In this document: positions 26,476-35,492 of the stretch, one piece after another
Position numbering within the stretch: position 1 is the stretch's first letter
Layout of the letters: each line of letters starts with the position of its first letter
Translations under genes and position numbers: made by a program
The notes under the pieces: generated by a model
Told to the model about the DNA's origin: nothing
Databases searched by the model: none
Seen by the model: the letters and a program-made list of their open reading frames with translations, nothing else
Source of the DNA: Brevibacterium sp. 'Marine'
GTDB taxonomy: Bacteria > Actinomycetota > Actinomycetes > Actinomycetales > Brevibacteriaceae
NCBI RefSeq assembly: GCF_012844365.1
Contig: NZ_CP051626.1
Span: forward strand, 1,984,001 to 2,048,000
Reading direction: 5' to 3'
DNA: 64,000 nt

Positions 26476-27114
26476 CTATGCGGTGATGGTCTCGTGCAGG
26501 ATCTCGTCGAGTCGCGATGCCACGTCCTCGGGAGTGACCGTGCGGCCGAGCTCGGCACTGATGGTCGTGGTGTCGGCGTCGGTGATCCCGCAGGGGATGA
26601 TGGATTCGTAGGCGCCGAGGTCGTTGCTGCAGTTGAGCGCCAGACCGTGCAGCGTCACGCCTTCGTGGATGCGGATGCCGATGGCGCCGATCTTGCGGTC
26701 GCGCCGGAGACCGTCGGCCGGCAGCCAGACGCCGGCACGTCCCTCGATCGTGGTCGCTTCGATCCCGTACTCGCAGAGCAGTCGGATCATCGCGTCCTCG
26801 AGCTGGGACACGAAGAGTCGGACTTCTTTGGGATCGTTGAGCTTGTAGATGCAGTAGGCGACCAACTGTCCGGGTCCGTGCCAGGTGATCTTCCCGCCGC
26901 GGTCGACGTCGATGACATCGGTGCCGTCGGTGGGCCGCTCGAAGTCCTCGGTGCGCTTGCCGGCCGTGTAGACCGGTGAATGCTCGAGGAGCAGGATCGT
27001 CGAAGGACGGTCACCTGCGAGCACGTCGTCGTGGTACTTCTTCTGCAATTCCCAAGTCTGCCGATAGTCCGAGAGGACTGGGGCGAACCCGAGCGTTTCA
27101 GTGGCCAGGGGCAT
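26476..27114 (-). CDS. lipB: lipoyl(octanoyl) transferase
   Basis: A 212-residue enzyme that transfers octanoate from acyl carrier protein to apo-lipoyl domains. Active-site features are [16 protein letters not shown], the catalytic lysine in [20 protein letters not shown], and the acyl-accepting cysteine in SIIPCGITD. First gene of the lipB-lipA-DUF4191 unit. Confidence 0.95.
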   Translation of the reverse strand: MPLATETLGFAPVLSDYRQTWELQKKYHDDVLAGDRPSTILLLEHSPVYTAGKRTEDFERPTDGTDVIDVDRGGKITWHGPGQLVAYCIYKLNDPKEVRLFVSQLEDAMIRLLCEYGIEATTIEGRAGVWLPADGLRRDRKIGAIGIRIHEGVTLHGLALNCSNDLGAYESIIPCGITDADTTTISAELGRTVTPEDVASRLDEILHETITA

Positions 27115-27272
27115 GGCTCCACACTATGACTCTTGCCGTCGGTGTTCAATTTGTTCCCACTCGCATCTGCAGGCCGTCACCGAGGCTGTGGCCCTTGACA
27201 CAGAACGACTTCACCGAGCATCATTAAACGACAATAAACGGCATCCAGCTTCATCAACGGAGATGACGAACG

Positions 27273-28682
27273 ATGACATGGGAGTTCCAAGCAACGATCG
27301 CGGACGATATCCATCGTGTCCGCGATTCCGACGGTCGCAGTGCGTGGGGCGTCGTGCACAGAGAATTCGATGCCGATCATCCCCGTGTTCTCGCCCTCGC
27401 CGAGGTGGCACTTCCGAACGGCCCCCGTTCCCTTCTCATCGTCCCCGCTTCACCCGGTGGGCTCGTCCTCGACGTCGTCCGCGCCTATCAGGGTCTGACC
27501 GAGCCCGAGCTGTGCACGCTGTTCCTCGGCATAGTCGAACAACTGCGGGTCTGCACGCGCCCGGAGGAGCGTCTGGCTCTGTCGTCCTTCGCCCTCGATG
27601 CCGAAGGCCGGCCGGTGATCGTTCCCGGCGTCTGCGCGCCGAGAACGACGACGCCGCGGCGAGCCGTGGGGGAGATGATCTACCATGCCGTCTTCGGGAG
27701 GCCATGGGCCGAGGCTCTGCTGCCGGTGGACCTGGCACTTGCCGAATCATCGTCGGCCCTGCGTTCGCTCGTCGCCGGTCTCCTCGACGCCGCGGCGTCC
27801 GATGTCGGGTTGGAAACCGCCCTCGCCGAGGCGGCCGAGTCGCTGCGTAGCCTCGACCGACCCGCTGCGCTGCCGCTGGTTCCCGCCGAGAGTGCAACGG
27901 CACCCGAATCGGCGCTCACGGCGCGTCTGCGTGTGGCCTCCGGACTCAGGCCGAGTCGGGGTTCGACGGGGGATGTCGAGTCGAACCTCGGGTCTCCGGC
28001 TCCGCCTCTGCGCGGCGGAGAAGTCTCACCGCTGCGTGCTGGGGCGAAGAGCTCGCGGCGTTCGAGGCGGAAGCGAGCGGAGGCACGAAGAAGACTGCTG
28101 ACTCAGATCCTGGGTGCTCTGGATTCACTGCGGTCACGGCTGAGGGCCATGGCCCTGTCGCGAGTACTGGGACGCAGCACGCTGTTCATCGGCCTCGCCG
28201 TGTCTCTGACGCTGCTCGGCGGAATCGTCGTCTGGTCATCATGGTCGTCCAGCGCGTCCTCGATCCGGGAGGAAAAGTCGTCCGGCCAGGGGTCCGGCCC
28301 GTCACCCGAGCAGGCGTCGTCTCTCGGCGTCGACGAGGTCACCGGTGTTCTCAGGGATCTGTGTGAGTCCCGAGCAGCCGCGCTCAGCGACGGCGATAGC
28401 GAAGCTCTGCAGGCGCTGACGGTCCCCGAGTCCGCTGCCGCGGCGGCGGATGAGCTCATCGATCCATCGGCATATGCCGACTCGGACTATTCGATCGATA
28501 TCGAGGACGTGACGATCGTTGCCGCCGACGATGACCGGGTGGTCGCCTCGGCGCTCATGCGTTCGAGCGCGAGCAGCGGTGACGCTCTGCAGGAGTTCGC
28601 CGCCCAGTCGGTCGAATTCGAGCTGGCGAAGGTCGAGGGAAGATGGCTCGTTGCAGAGGTCCGCGAGATCGCCGAGCCGTGA
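27273..28682 (+). CDS. membrane protein with degenerate kinase-like N-terminal domain
   Basis: A 469-residue protein of no named family that I recognise. Residues about 1-190 have the rhythm of a serine/threonine kinase C-lobe (GGLVLDVVRAYQGLTEPEL, then LALSSFALDAEGRPVIVPGV), but there is no HRD, DFG or glycine loop, so any kinase activity is improbable. A basic linker (about 258-292) precedes a single transmembrane helix (about 302-323) and an extracellular domain of about 145 residues with a Ser-rich start. The N-in topology resembles PknB-type receptors. Stand-alone gene between lipB (divergent) and sucB (convergent). Confidence 0.6.
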   Translation: MTWEFQATIADDIHRVRDSDGRSAWGVVHREFDADHPRVLALAEVALPNGPRSLLIVPASPGGLVLDVVRAYQGLTEPELCTLFLGIVEQLRVCTRPEERLALSSFALDAEGRPVIVPGVCAPRTTTPRRAVGEMIYHAVFGRPWAEALLPVDLALAESSSALRSLVAGLLDAAASDVGLETALAEAAESLRSLDRPAALPLVPAESATAPESALTARLRVASGLRPSRGSTGDVESNLGSPAPPLRGGEVSPLRAGAKSSRRSRRKRAEARRRLLTQILGALDSLRSRLRAMALSRVLGRSTLFIGLAVSLTLLGGIVVWSSWSSSASSIREEKSSGQGSGPSPEQASSLGVDEVTGVLRDLCESRAAALSDGDSEALQALTVPESAAAAADELIDPSAYADSDYSIDIEDVTIVAADDDRVVASALMRSSASSGDALQEFAAQSVEFELAKVEGRWLVAEVREIAEP

Positions 28683-28688
28683 ATGCCC

Positions 28689-28720
28689 CGAGGGGCCGAC
28701 CATGCGTGGTCGGCCCCTCG
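28689..28720. terminator. bidirectional hairpin between convergent genes
   Basis: CGAGGGGCCGACCA (28689-28702) pairs with TGGTCGGCCCCTCG (28707-28720) around a 4-nt loop. It lies 6 bp after the membrane-protein stop and 24 bp before the sucB end. No U-tract on either strand, but a 14-bp GC-rich stem is typical of high-GC terminators. Confidence 0.6.
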
Positions 28721-28743
28721 AAAGGTGTGTGGAAGAGTCAGGT

Positions 28744-30615
28744 TCAGAGGTCGAGATCGGCCTCGAAATTGCCTTCTTCCAGACGTGCCTTGATCGTCTG
28801 CAGGAAACGTCCCGCATCCGCACCGTCGACCAGCTGGTGGTTGTAGGTCAACGGCAGGTACACCATGTCACGGATGGCGATTGCCTCGTCGCCGTCGGCC
28901 GTCTTCACGGCGATGGGACGACGCACGATCGCACCCGTGCCGATGATGCCCATCTGCGGCTGGTTGATGATCGGCGTGTCGAACAGCGCGCCGACGGAAC
29001 CGATGTTGGTCACCGTGAACGTTCCGCCCGAGAGCTCATCCGGCATGATCTTGTTGCTGCGGGTCCGGTCAGCGACGTCGTCGATGGCCTTGGACAGGCC
29101 CGCCACGCTGAGGTCACCGGCATCCTTGATCACGGGAACGAGCAGTCCGCGCGGAGTGTCGACCGCGACGGCCAGGTGCTCGTGATCGAAGTAGGTGATC
29201 TGCTGCGACTCGAGATCGTACTGCGCGTTGACCTTCGGGTGCACCTGAAGCGCCTCGACGATGGCCTTCGCGAAGAACGGCAGATAGGTCAGCTTCGAAC
29301 CGTGCTTGGCCTGGAATGCCTCCTTGTTGGCCTTGCGCAGCTTCACGACGCGAGACATATCCACTTCGATGACCTGCGTGAGCTGAGCAGAGACATCGAG
29401 GGACTCGCTCATGCGCTTGGCAATGGTCTGGCGGATGCGCGAAGCCTTCTCCGTGGTGCCACGCAGCTTCGCGACCTCCTCGGGGATCTCGACCTTGAAC
29501 GGAGCCTTGGACGCGGCGGCCGGTGCGCCGGACTGTGCAGCGGGGGCCGCGGCGGGAGCGCTCTTCGCGGCCGCCTCGACATCCTGCTTGCGGATGCGTC
29601 CGCCCACTCCGGTGCCGGTGACCTGCGAGAGGTCGACACCCTTCTCGCGGGCCAGGCGGCGCACGAGCGGTGTGACGTAGGCGGCGTTCTCGCCCACGGT
29701 GTCGGCGGCGGCAGGGGCCTGAGCCGCGGCGTCGACAGGCTCTTCGGCCTGAGCGGCGGAAGCCGACTGCGCCGATGCGGCTGCGGCCGGCTTGGGAGCC
29801 GACTCCTGCTTCGGGGCCTCCTCCTTGGGGGCTTCCTGCTTCGGTGCCTCGTCGGCAGGAGCGTCCTCCTTGGGAGCCTCCTGCTTCGGGGCAGCCTCGG
29901 CGGGAGCTTCGTCCTTGGGGGCTTCCTCGGCCGGCGCGGATTCGGACGGGGCACCGGAACCGATGCGAGCCAGAGGCGCGCCGACCTCGACGGTGTCGTC
30001 CTCGTCCGCGAGGTGAGCCTGGACGACTCCGGCGACGGGGGAGGGGACCTCGGTGTCGACCTTGTCGGTGGAGACCTCGAGCAGAGGTTCGTCGACCTCG
30101 ACCTCTTCGCCGACTTCCTTGAGCCAACGGGTCACGGTGCCTTCGGTGACGGACTCGCCGAGCGCGGGCATCGTGATCTCGGTGCCTTCGGAGGAACCGG
30201 AATCAGAAGCGGCAGGAGCGGATTCCTCCGTCGGTGCCTCATCCGCCGCCGGTGCCTCATCGGCTGCCGGTGCTTCGTCAGCGGGAGCCTCTTCAGCAGG
30301 GGCTTCTTCGGCAGGTGCCTCAGCAGGCTCCTCGGCGGGTTCCTCGGCCGGTGCTTCCTCGTCGGAGGACGCGCCGCTGCCGTCGCCGATATAGGCGAGG
30401 TCGCCGCCGACCTCGACCACGTCATCTTCTTCGGCGAGGATCTTCTCGAGGGTGCCGGCATACGGGCTGGGGATCTCCGTGTCGACCTTGTCGGTCGACA
30501 CCTCGAGCAACGGCTCGTCTACCTCGACCTCTTCGCCCACTTCCTTGAGCCAGCGAGTGACAGTGCCCTCGGTGACCGACTCTCCGAGAGCCGGCATCTG
30601 AACGGAATTCGACAT
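28744..30615 (-). CDS. sucB: dihydrolipoamide acyltransferase (E2) with two lipoyl domains
   Basis: A 623-residue E2 core of a 2-oxoacid dehydrogenase complex. Two lipoyl domains (about 2-80, lipoyl Lys43; about 147-228, lipoyl Lys185) share a 40-residue identical stretch. They are followed by Glu/Ala/Pro-rich linkers, an E3-binding domain ([20 protein letters not shown]) and the catalytic domain (about 385-623) with the active-site [14 protein letters not shown]. Named sucB for the [11 protein letters not shown] lipoyl domain; in actinobacteria this protein (DlaT) may serve both pyruvate and 2-oxoglutarate dehydrogenases. It follows lpd by 21 bp. Confidence 0.92.
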   Translation of the reverse strand: MSNSVQMPALGESVTEGTVTRWLKEVGEEVEVDEPLLEVSTDKVDTEIPSPYAGTLEKILAEEDDVVEVGGDLAYIGDGSGASSDEEAPAEEPAEEPAEAPAEEAPAEEAPADEAPAADEAPAADEAPTEESAPAASDSGSSEGTEITMPALGESVTEGTVTRWLKEVGEEVEVDEPLLEVSTDKVDTEVPSPVAGVVQAHLADEDDTVEVGAPLARIGSGAPSESAPAEEAPKDEAPAEAAPKQEAPKEDAPADEAPKQEAPKEEAPKQESAPKPAAAASAQSASAAQAEEPVDAAAQAPAAADTVGENAAYVTPLVRRLAREKGVDLSQVTGTGVGGRIRKQDVEAAAKSAPAAAPAAQSGAPAAASKAPFKVEIPEEVAKLRGTTEKASRIRQTIAKRMSESLDVSAQLTQVIEVDMSRVVKLRKANKEAFQAKHGSKLTYLPFFAKAIVEALQVHPKVNAQYDLESQQITYFDHEHLAVAVDTPRGLLVPVIKDAGDLSVAGLSKAIDDVADRTRSNKIMPDELSGGTFTVTNIGSVGALFDTPIINQPQMGIIGTGAIVRRPIAVKTADGDEAIAIRDMVYLPLTYNHQLVDGADAGRFLQTIKARLEEGNFEADLDL

Positions 30616-30636
30616 GAGTATTCGTCTCCTCGGATC

Positions 30637-32025
30637 TTATGAGTGGAAGTGCAGGGGTTTGCCGGCCAGAGCCAGGTGGGCCTCGCCGAGTGCTTCGTTC
30701 TGCGTGGGGTGCGCGTGGATGAGCTGCGCGACTTCCTCGGGGAATGCTTCCCAATTGACGATGAGCTGAGCTTCACCGGCCTGCTCGGACAGGCGCGCGC
30801 CGATACCGTGCACGCCCACGACCGGACCGTCCTTTTCCCGGATGACCTTGATCAGACCTGTCGTATTCAGGATCACGGACTTGCCGTTGCCGCCGAGGTT
30901 GTACTCGAGGGCTTCGACCTGATCCTTGCCGTACTTCTCTTCGGCCTGAGCCGACGAGAGCCCGACGGAGAAGATCTCGGGTTCGCAGTAGGTCACGCGG
31001 GGGATGCCGGATTCGACGACCGGTGCCGGGTTGAGTCCGGCGATCTCCTCGGCGATGAAGATGCCCTGGCCGAAGGCACGGTGGGCCAGTTGGAGTCCGG
31101 GGACGATATCGCCGCAGGCGTAGATGTTCCCGACGCCGGTGTGGAGACGTTCGTTGGCCAGGACGAATCCGCGATCCATCGGGATGCCCTGCTCTTCGAA
31201 GCCGAAGCCCTCGGTGACCGGACCGCGGCCGACGGCCACGAGGAGGTACTCGGCTTCGAGCGTCGAACCGTCTTCGAGGGTGACCTTGACACCGTCTGCG
31301 GTCTCTTCGACGCCCTTGAACATGACTCCGAGCTTGAACTTGATCTTGCGCTTCTTGAAGGCGCGCTCGAGGTTCTTCGAGATGGTCTCGTCCTCGTTGG
31401 CGACGAGGTGCTTGAGTCCTTCGACGATTGTGACGTCGGCTCCGAAGGAGTTCCAGACGCTGGCGAACTCGACGCCGATGACGCCGCCGCCGAGCACGAT
31501 GGCGGAGTTCGGGACCTTGTCGAGTTCGAGCGCCTCGGTGCTCGTGATCACGCGGTCGGTGATCTCGAGTCCGATGGTCTTCGACGTCGAACCGGTCGAG
31601 AGCAGAACATTCGTTCCCTTGACGGTGTGGTTGCCGTCTTCGCCGGTAACCTCGACGGTGTCCTTGCCGACGAGCTTGCCGGTGCCGAAGTACGTGTCGA
31701 TTCCGCGAGCCTTGACCAGACCCTGCAGACCCTTGTAGTTGCGGGTGATGACGCCGTCTTTGTACTCGAGCACCTTGGCGATGTCGATCCCCTTGAACTC
31801 GGCTTCGATGCCGAAGGTCTCGGAGTGCTTGGCGGAGTCGGCGACTTCTGCGGCGTGCAGAAGAGCCTTCGTCGGCACGCAGCCGCGGTGCAGGCAGGTG
31901 CCTCCCACCTTGTCGCGTTCGATCAAAGCGACCTTCATGTCGAGCTCCGCGGCTCGCAGAGCAGCGGCATAGCCACCGGTTCCGCCGCCCAGAACGACAA
32001 GGTCGTAGGTCAATTCGTCACTCAC
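30637..32025 (-). CDS. lpd: dihydrolipoyl dehydrogenase (E3)
   Basis: A 462-residue flavoprotein that reoxidises dihydrolipoamide on SucB using NAD. FAD-binding DLVVLGGGTGGYAAALRA, redox cysteines in GGTCLHRGC (Cys44, Cys49), NAD-binding AIVLGGGVIGVEFASVW, and the C-terminal catalytic HAHPTQNEALGEAHL are present. It starts the lpd-sucB operon, 153 bp downstream of pepA, a gap large enough for its own promoter. Confidence 0.95.
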   Translation of the reverse strand: MSDELTYDLVVLGGGTGGYAAALRAAELDMKVALIERDKVGGTCLHRGCVPTKALLHAAEVADSAKHSETFGIEAEFKGIDIAKVLEYKDGVITRNYKGLQGLVKARGIDTYFGTGKLVGKDTVEVTGEDGNHTVKGTNVLLSTGSTSKTIGLEITDRVITSTEALELDKVPNSAIVLGGGVIGVEFASVWNSFGADVTIVEGLKHLVANEDETISKNLERAFKKRKIKFKLGVMFKGVEETADGVKVTLEDGSTLEAEYLLVAVGRGPVTEGFGFEEQGIPMDRGFVLANERLHTGVGNIYACGDIVPGLQLAHRAFGQGIFIAEEIAGLNPAPVVESGIPRVTYCEPEIFSVGLSSAQAEEKYGKDQVEALEYNLGGNGKSVILNTTGLIKVIREKDGPVVGVHGIGARLSEQAGEAQLIVNWEAFPEEVAQLIHAHPTQNEALGEAHLALAGKPLHFHS

Positions 32026-32178
32026 GGATTTCTCCTCGTAGCTGTGAATAAGCCTGCAGTACGCAGCTTTCAGTCATATCTTTCCACTTTTCTTTGCCGG
32101 GGCGAAGAAAAATGCTGTCTGATTGGACACAGGTGGGCATCATCACGTTGCCCTCGACAGCGTGTAGAACCATTGTGC

Positions 32179-33654
32179 TCAGGCCTGTGCCTTCGCGATT
32201 TCGATGAGGGTGCGCACCGCGGCTCCGGTTGCGGCCTTCGGCGTGTAGCCGAAGGGTGCGGACCCGTTGAAGCTCGGTCCGGCGATATCGATATGCGCCC
32301 AGTTCGCATCCTCACCGACGAACTCCCGCAGGAACGCGGCTGCGGCGAGCATGCCGCCGGGACGCGGTCCGGAGTTCGTGAGATCGGCGGCGGTGGAGTC
32401 GAACCCGGAGAGCATCTCCTCGGGGATCGGCATCGCCCACATCTGCTCACCGGCCACGGACGCCGAGGCGATGACCTCCGCCCGTGCGGTTTCGGAGCCC
32501 ATGACGCCGGAGGTGCGTTCGCCGAGTGCGACGATCTGCGCACCGGTGAGGGTGGCCACGTCGATGAGCAGGTCCGGGTTCTCCTCCCCGGCGTCGGTGA
32601 GTGCATCGGCGAGGACGAGTCGGCCCTCGGCATCGGTGTTCGTGACCTCGACGGTCTTGCCGCTGCGCATCTTCAGCACATCGCTGGGACGCTGCGCCGA
32701 GGATCCGGGCATGTTCTCGGCCAGCGGCAGCCACGCGGTGACCCGCACGGGCAGTTTGAGGTCGGCGATGCCGAAGAGCGCCTGCACGACGGCCGCGGAA
32801 CCGGCCATATCGGACTTCATGTCCTCCATGCTCTTCGCGGGCTTGAGCGAGATTCCACCGGAGTCGAAGGTGATGCCCTTGCCGACGAAGCTGAGATGGC
32901 GCTTCGCCCCACGCGGGGCGTATTCGACCTTGACGAGTCGAGGCCCGCGGGTCGAACCCTGGCCGACGCCGATGATTCCGCCGTAGCCTCCGGCCCTGAG
33001 TTCCTTCTCACCGAGGACGGTGACCTTGAGCTTGCGGTCCTTGGCCTGGTCCTTGACGATCTCTGCGTAGGACTCGGGATAGAGATCCAGCGGGGGAGTG
33101 TTGACGAGGTCGCGTGCCCTGTTCGTCGCTGCGGCGATGACTTCGCCGGCGCCATGGGCCGCCGCGAAGGTCTTGCCCTTCGGGCCGATGACGGTGATGA
33201 CTCCCGGCGTCCTGTCTTCGCTGCGGTAGTCGAGGAAGCGGTAGGCGCCGAGTCCGGCGCCGACTGTGACCGCTTCGACTTCGGCCGGAGTGGCGGCGGG
33301 CAGGGCCAGCGCGATCGACTCGGCTCCATCCAGCGCGCGCAGTGCGGCACCCGCGCCTCGGCGCAGCGATTCGGCCGTGGCGGCGACATCGGAGTCGTCG
33401 GCATCGTAATCGCCGAGTCCCACGAGCAGCACGGAGTCCGCGGCGATACCCTTCGGAGCGGGAACCCGAGCGGTGGATCCGGCCTTTCCGCTGAACCCGA
33501 TGGCCCGCGCGGCGTCGTCGAGAGCGGTCTTCGCCGCCTTCGCGCCTGCGAGCCCGAGGACCGTCGAATCTGCTGCCGCCAGCACCAGTACGGAGGCGGT
33601 GGCCTTCGCCGGTGAGGTCGTGGAGTAGCTGCTGAGGGTGGATGCACCAGCCAT
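32179..33654 (-). CDS. pepA: leucyl aminopeptidase (M17)
   Basis: A 491-residue cytosolic aminopeptidase with two metals. The M17 signatures are KGITFDSGGISLKPAKSMEDMK (first part; metal-binding Lys and Asp), SDMAGSAAVVQALF and NTDAEGRLVLADAL (the family fingerprint). The N-terminal macro-like domain (about 1-160) is more divergent, as usual. Peptide turnover is the likely role. Same strand as lpd-sucB but separated by 153 bp. Confidence 0.95.
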   Translation of the reverse strand: MAGASTLSSYSTTSPAKATASVLVLAAADSTVLGLAGAKAAKTALDDAARAIGFSGKAGSTARVPAPKGIAADSVLLVGLGDYDADDSDVAATAESLRRGAGAALRALDGAESIALALPAATPAEVEAVTVGAGLGAYRFLDYRSEDRTPGVITVIGPKGKTFAAAHGAGEVIAAATNRARDLVNTPPLDLYPESYAEIVKDQAKDRKLKVTVLGEKELRAGGYGGIIGVGQGSTRGPRLVKVEYAPRGAKRHLSFVGKGITFDSGGISLKPAKSMEDMKSDMAGSAAVVQALFGIADLKLPVRVTAWLPLAENMPGSSAQRPSDVLKMRSGKTVEVTNTDAEGRLVLADALTDAGEENPDLLIDVATLTGAQIVALGERTSGVMGSETARAEVIASASVAGEQMWAMPIPEEMLSGFDSTAADLTNSGPRPGGMLAAAAFLREFVGEDANWAHIDIAGPSFNGSAPFGYTPKAATGAAVRTLIEIAKAQA

Positions 33655-33776
33655 GAGTTCCCTTTCAGTCGTCGTCGAACGTTGGTTCGATCCTAATGCC
33701 TAACACGCCGACTTGCTGAAGCGGTGCGGCACGCGCCTGCTGATGCCGTGAGGGACTCTGACATATTCTGGAGTGC

Positions 33777-34883
33777 GTGTACTCATTGATCTTCAGACTC
33801 CTCTTCGTCCCGATGGATGCCGAACGGGCCCATCACATCTCGTTCTCCGCTCTGCGGCTCCTGGACTCCGTTCCTCTGCTCGGGCGTCTGCTCCGGTTCG
33901 TCTGCGCCCGCGGCACCGTCCGGCCCATCGAGGTGATGGGACTGCCCTTCGCCAACCGCGTCGGCCTGGCCGCCGGTTTCGACAAGAACGGTGTGGGAGT
34001 CCGCGCGCTGTCGACGTTGGGCTTCGGCCATATCGAGGTGGGAACGATCACCGCACATGCTCAGCCGGGCAATGATCGTCCGCGGCTGTTCCGTCTGCGG
34101 CAGAACCTCGCCCTGCTCAATCGGATGGGGTTCAACAACGACGGAGCCCGTCAGGCATCGTTCAACATCGCCGCCGAACGGGCGAAGGTCGAATCCCTCC
34201 CGCAGCGCCTGCGTCCCATCGTGGGCATCAACATCGGCAAGACGAAGGTCGTCGAGGCGGCCGACGCGGTGTCCGACTACGCCGCTTCGACCCGGGCGCT
34301 GGCTCCATTGGCCGACTACCTCGTGATCAATGTCAGTTCGCCGAACACCCCAGGTCTGCGCGACCTGCAGTCCGTGGGCAGCCTGGAGCCGATCATCACC
34401 GCCGTCCGAGACACCGCCGCCGAGGTGGTGGGCAGTCCGCGCTCATCGCTGGGTCATGTGCCGCTGCTGGTCAAGATCGCCCCGGATCTCGCCGATGAGG
34501 ATGTCGCTGAGATCTGCGACCTCGCCCTGCGCACCGGCGTCGACGGGCTCATCACGACGAATACGACGATCGACCGGTCCGTGCTGACCGGTGCCGAGGC
34601 GGAATTCGCCGAAGGTCAGGCCGGCGGCATCTCCGGACGTCCGGTGGCCGCACGCTCACTCGAGGTGCTGCGTCTGGTGAAGAGGCATGTGGGCGATGAG
34701 CTCACCGTCATCTCCGTCGGGGGAGTCGCGGATGCGAAAGACGCCCGGGCACGACTGGCCGCGGGCGCCGATCTGGTTCAGGTCTATTCGGAGATGATCT
34801 ACTCCGGTCCGTTCTTCCCCGGCCGCATCGTCCGCGGCCTCGAGCCGAGCAGACTGCTCACTCGGGGTACTGACGGCGCTTGA
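33777..34883 (+). CDS. pyrD: dihydroorotate dehydrogenase (quinone), class 2
   Basis: A 368-residue membrane-associated flavoenzyme of pyrimidine synthesis that passes electrons to the quinone pool. The class 2 N-terminal amphipathic helix pair (SLIFRLLFVPMDAERAHHIS) is present. FMN-site motifs are GLAAGFDKNG, GFGHIEVGTIT, NRMGFNNDG, VINVSSPNTPGLRDLQ with the catalytic serine, and SVGGVADAKDA with LVQVYSEMIYSGP. The start is GTG at 33777. Its last 26 bp overlap the end of the convergent DUF3043 gene. Confidence 0.95.
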   Translation: MYSLIFRLLFVPMDAERAHHISFSALRLLDSVPLLGRLLRFVCARGTVRPIEVMGLPFANRVGLAAGFDKNGVGVRALSTLGFGHIEVGTITAHAQPGNDRPRLFRLRQNLALLNRMGFNNDGARQASFNIAAERAKVESLPQRLRPIVGINIGKTKVVEAADAVSDYAASTRALAPLADYLVINVSSPNTPGLRDLQSVGSLEPIITAVRDTAAEVVGSPRSSLGHVPLLVKIAPDLADEDVAEICDLALRTGVDGLITTNTTIDRSVLTGAEAEFAEGQAGGISGRPVAARSLEVLRLVKRHVGDELTVISVGGVADAKDARARLAAGADLVQVYSEMIYSGPFFPGRIVRGLEPSRLLTRGTDGA

Positions 34884-35469
34884 CCTGCGGTTTGGGCATG
34901 CGCAGCGGACGCAGCTGGATGCTGCGCATGACCGCATAGAAGGTGATTCCCCGTTCGACTTCTCCGAACTTGTTGCGCAGTCGGTTCTTGAGGATGTAGT
35001 TGAGCACGAACCCGTCGAGGATGATCAGTGCGATGAGGCCCCAGACGGCATACGTGAAGTACTGCTGAATCTGCACCGGCAGCGTGAACGCGATGACGAG
35101 GATGAGGATCGCGGCGGGGATGAAGATCTCCCCGACCGAGAAGCGGGCATCGATGTAGTCACGGATGTACCGGCGCTGAGGTCCCTTGTCGCGGCGGGTG
35201 AGATACTTCTCCTCACCGTTCATCATTCCGATGCGCGCGCGATCACGCTCCTGCCTCTGCTGCTCCTTGGCTCGTCGGTTCGCAACCTTGCGATCCTTGT
35301 TCACCAATGGCTGACGGCGCGCAGACTCCTGTTGGCTGCGCTTGGGCGTGGGCCGTCCCTTCTTCGCTTCCGCATCGCGACGGGCGTCGGCTTCTGCGGA
35401 GAGGTCGTCATGGACTGGCTGAGAGGCAGAGGTTTCGTCCTCCGCGCGAGATTTTTTGCTTCCGAACAC
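34858..35469 (-). CDS. DUF3043 membrane protein
   Basis: A 203-residue actinobacterial protein. A charged N-terminal third (KKSRAEDE then basic PTPKRSQQESARRQPL and RRAKEQQRQERDRAR) precedes PQRRYIRDYIDARFSVGE and two hydrophobic helices (IFIPAAILILVIAF and YAVWGLIALIILDGFVLNYI). No function is established for this family. GTG start at 35469; the 3' end overlaps pyrD by 26 bp in the convergent orientation. Confidence 0.86.
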   Translation of the reverse strand: MFGSKKSRAEDETSASQPVHDDLSAEADARRDAEAKKGRPTPKRSQQESARRQPLVNKDRKVANRRAKEQQRQERDRARIGMMNGEEKYLTRRDKGPQRRYIRDYIDARFSVGEIFIPAAILILVIAFTLPVQIQQYFTYAVWGLIALIILDGFVLNYILKNRLRNKFGEVERGITFYAVMRSIQLRPLRMPKPQVKRRQYPE

Positions 35470-35492
35470 GAGATGAATACTACCTTTGGAGA

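Noticed and set aside
30643..33615. A 990-codon open frame on the plus strand, antisense to lpd and pepA
   Set aside because: High-GC codon bias leaves antisense frames open; lpd and pepA on the other strand carry all family motifs and the antisense product resembles nothing.
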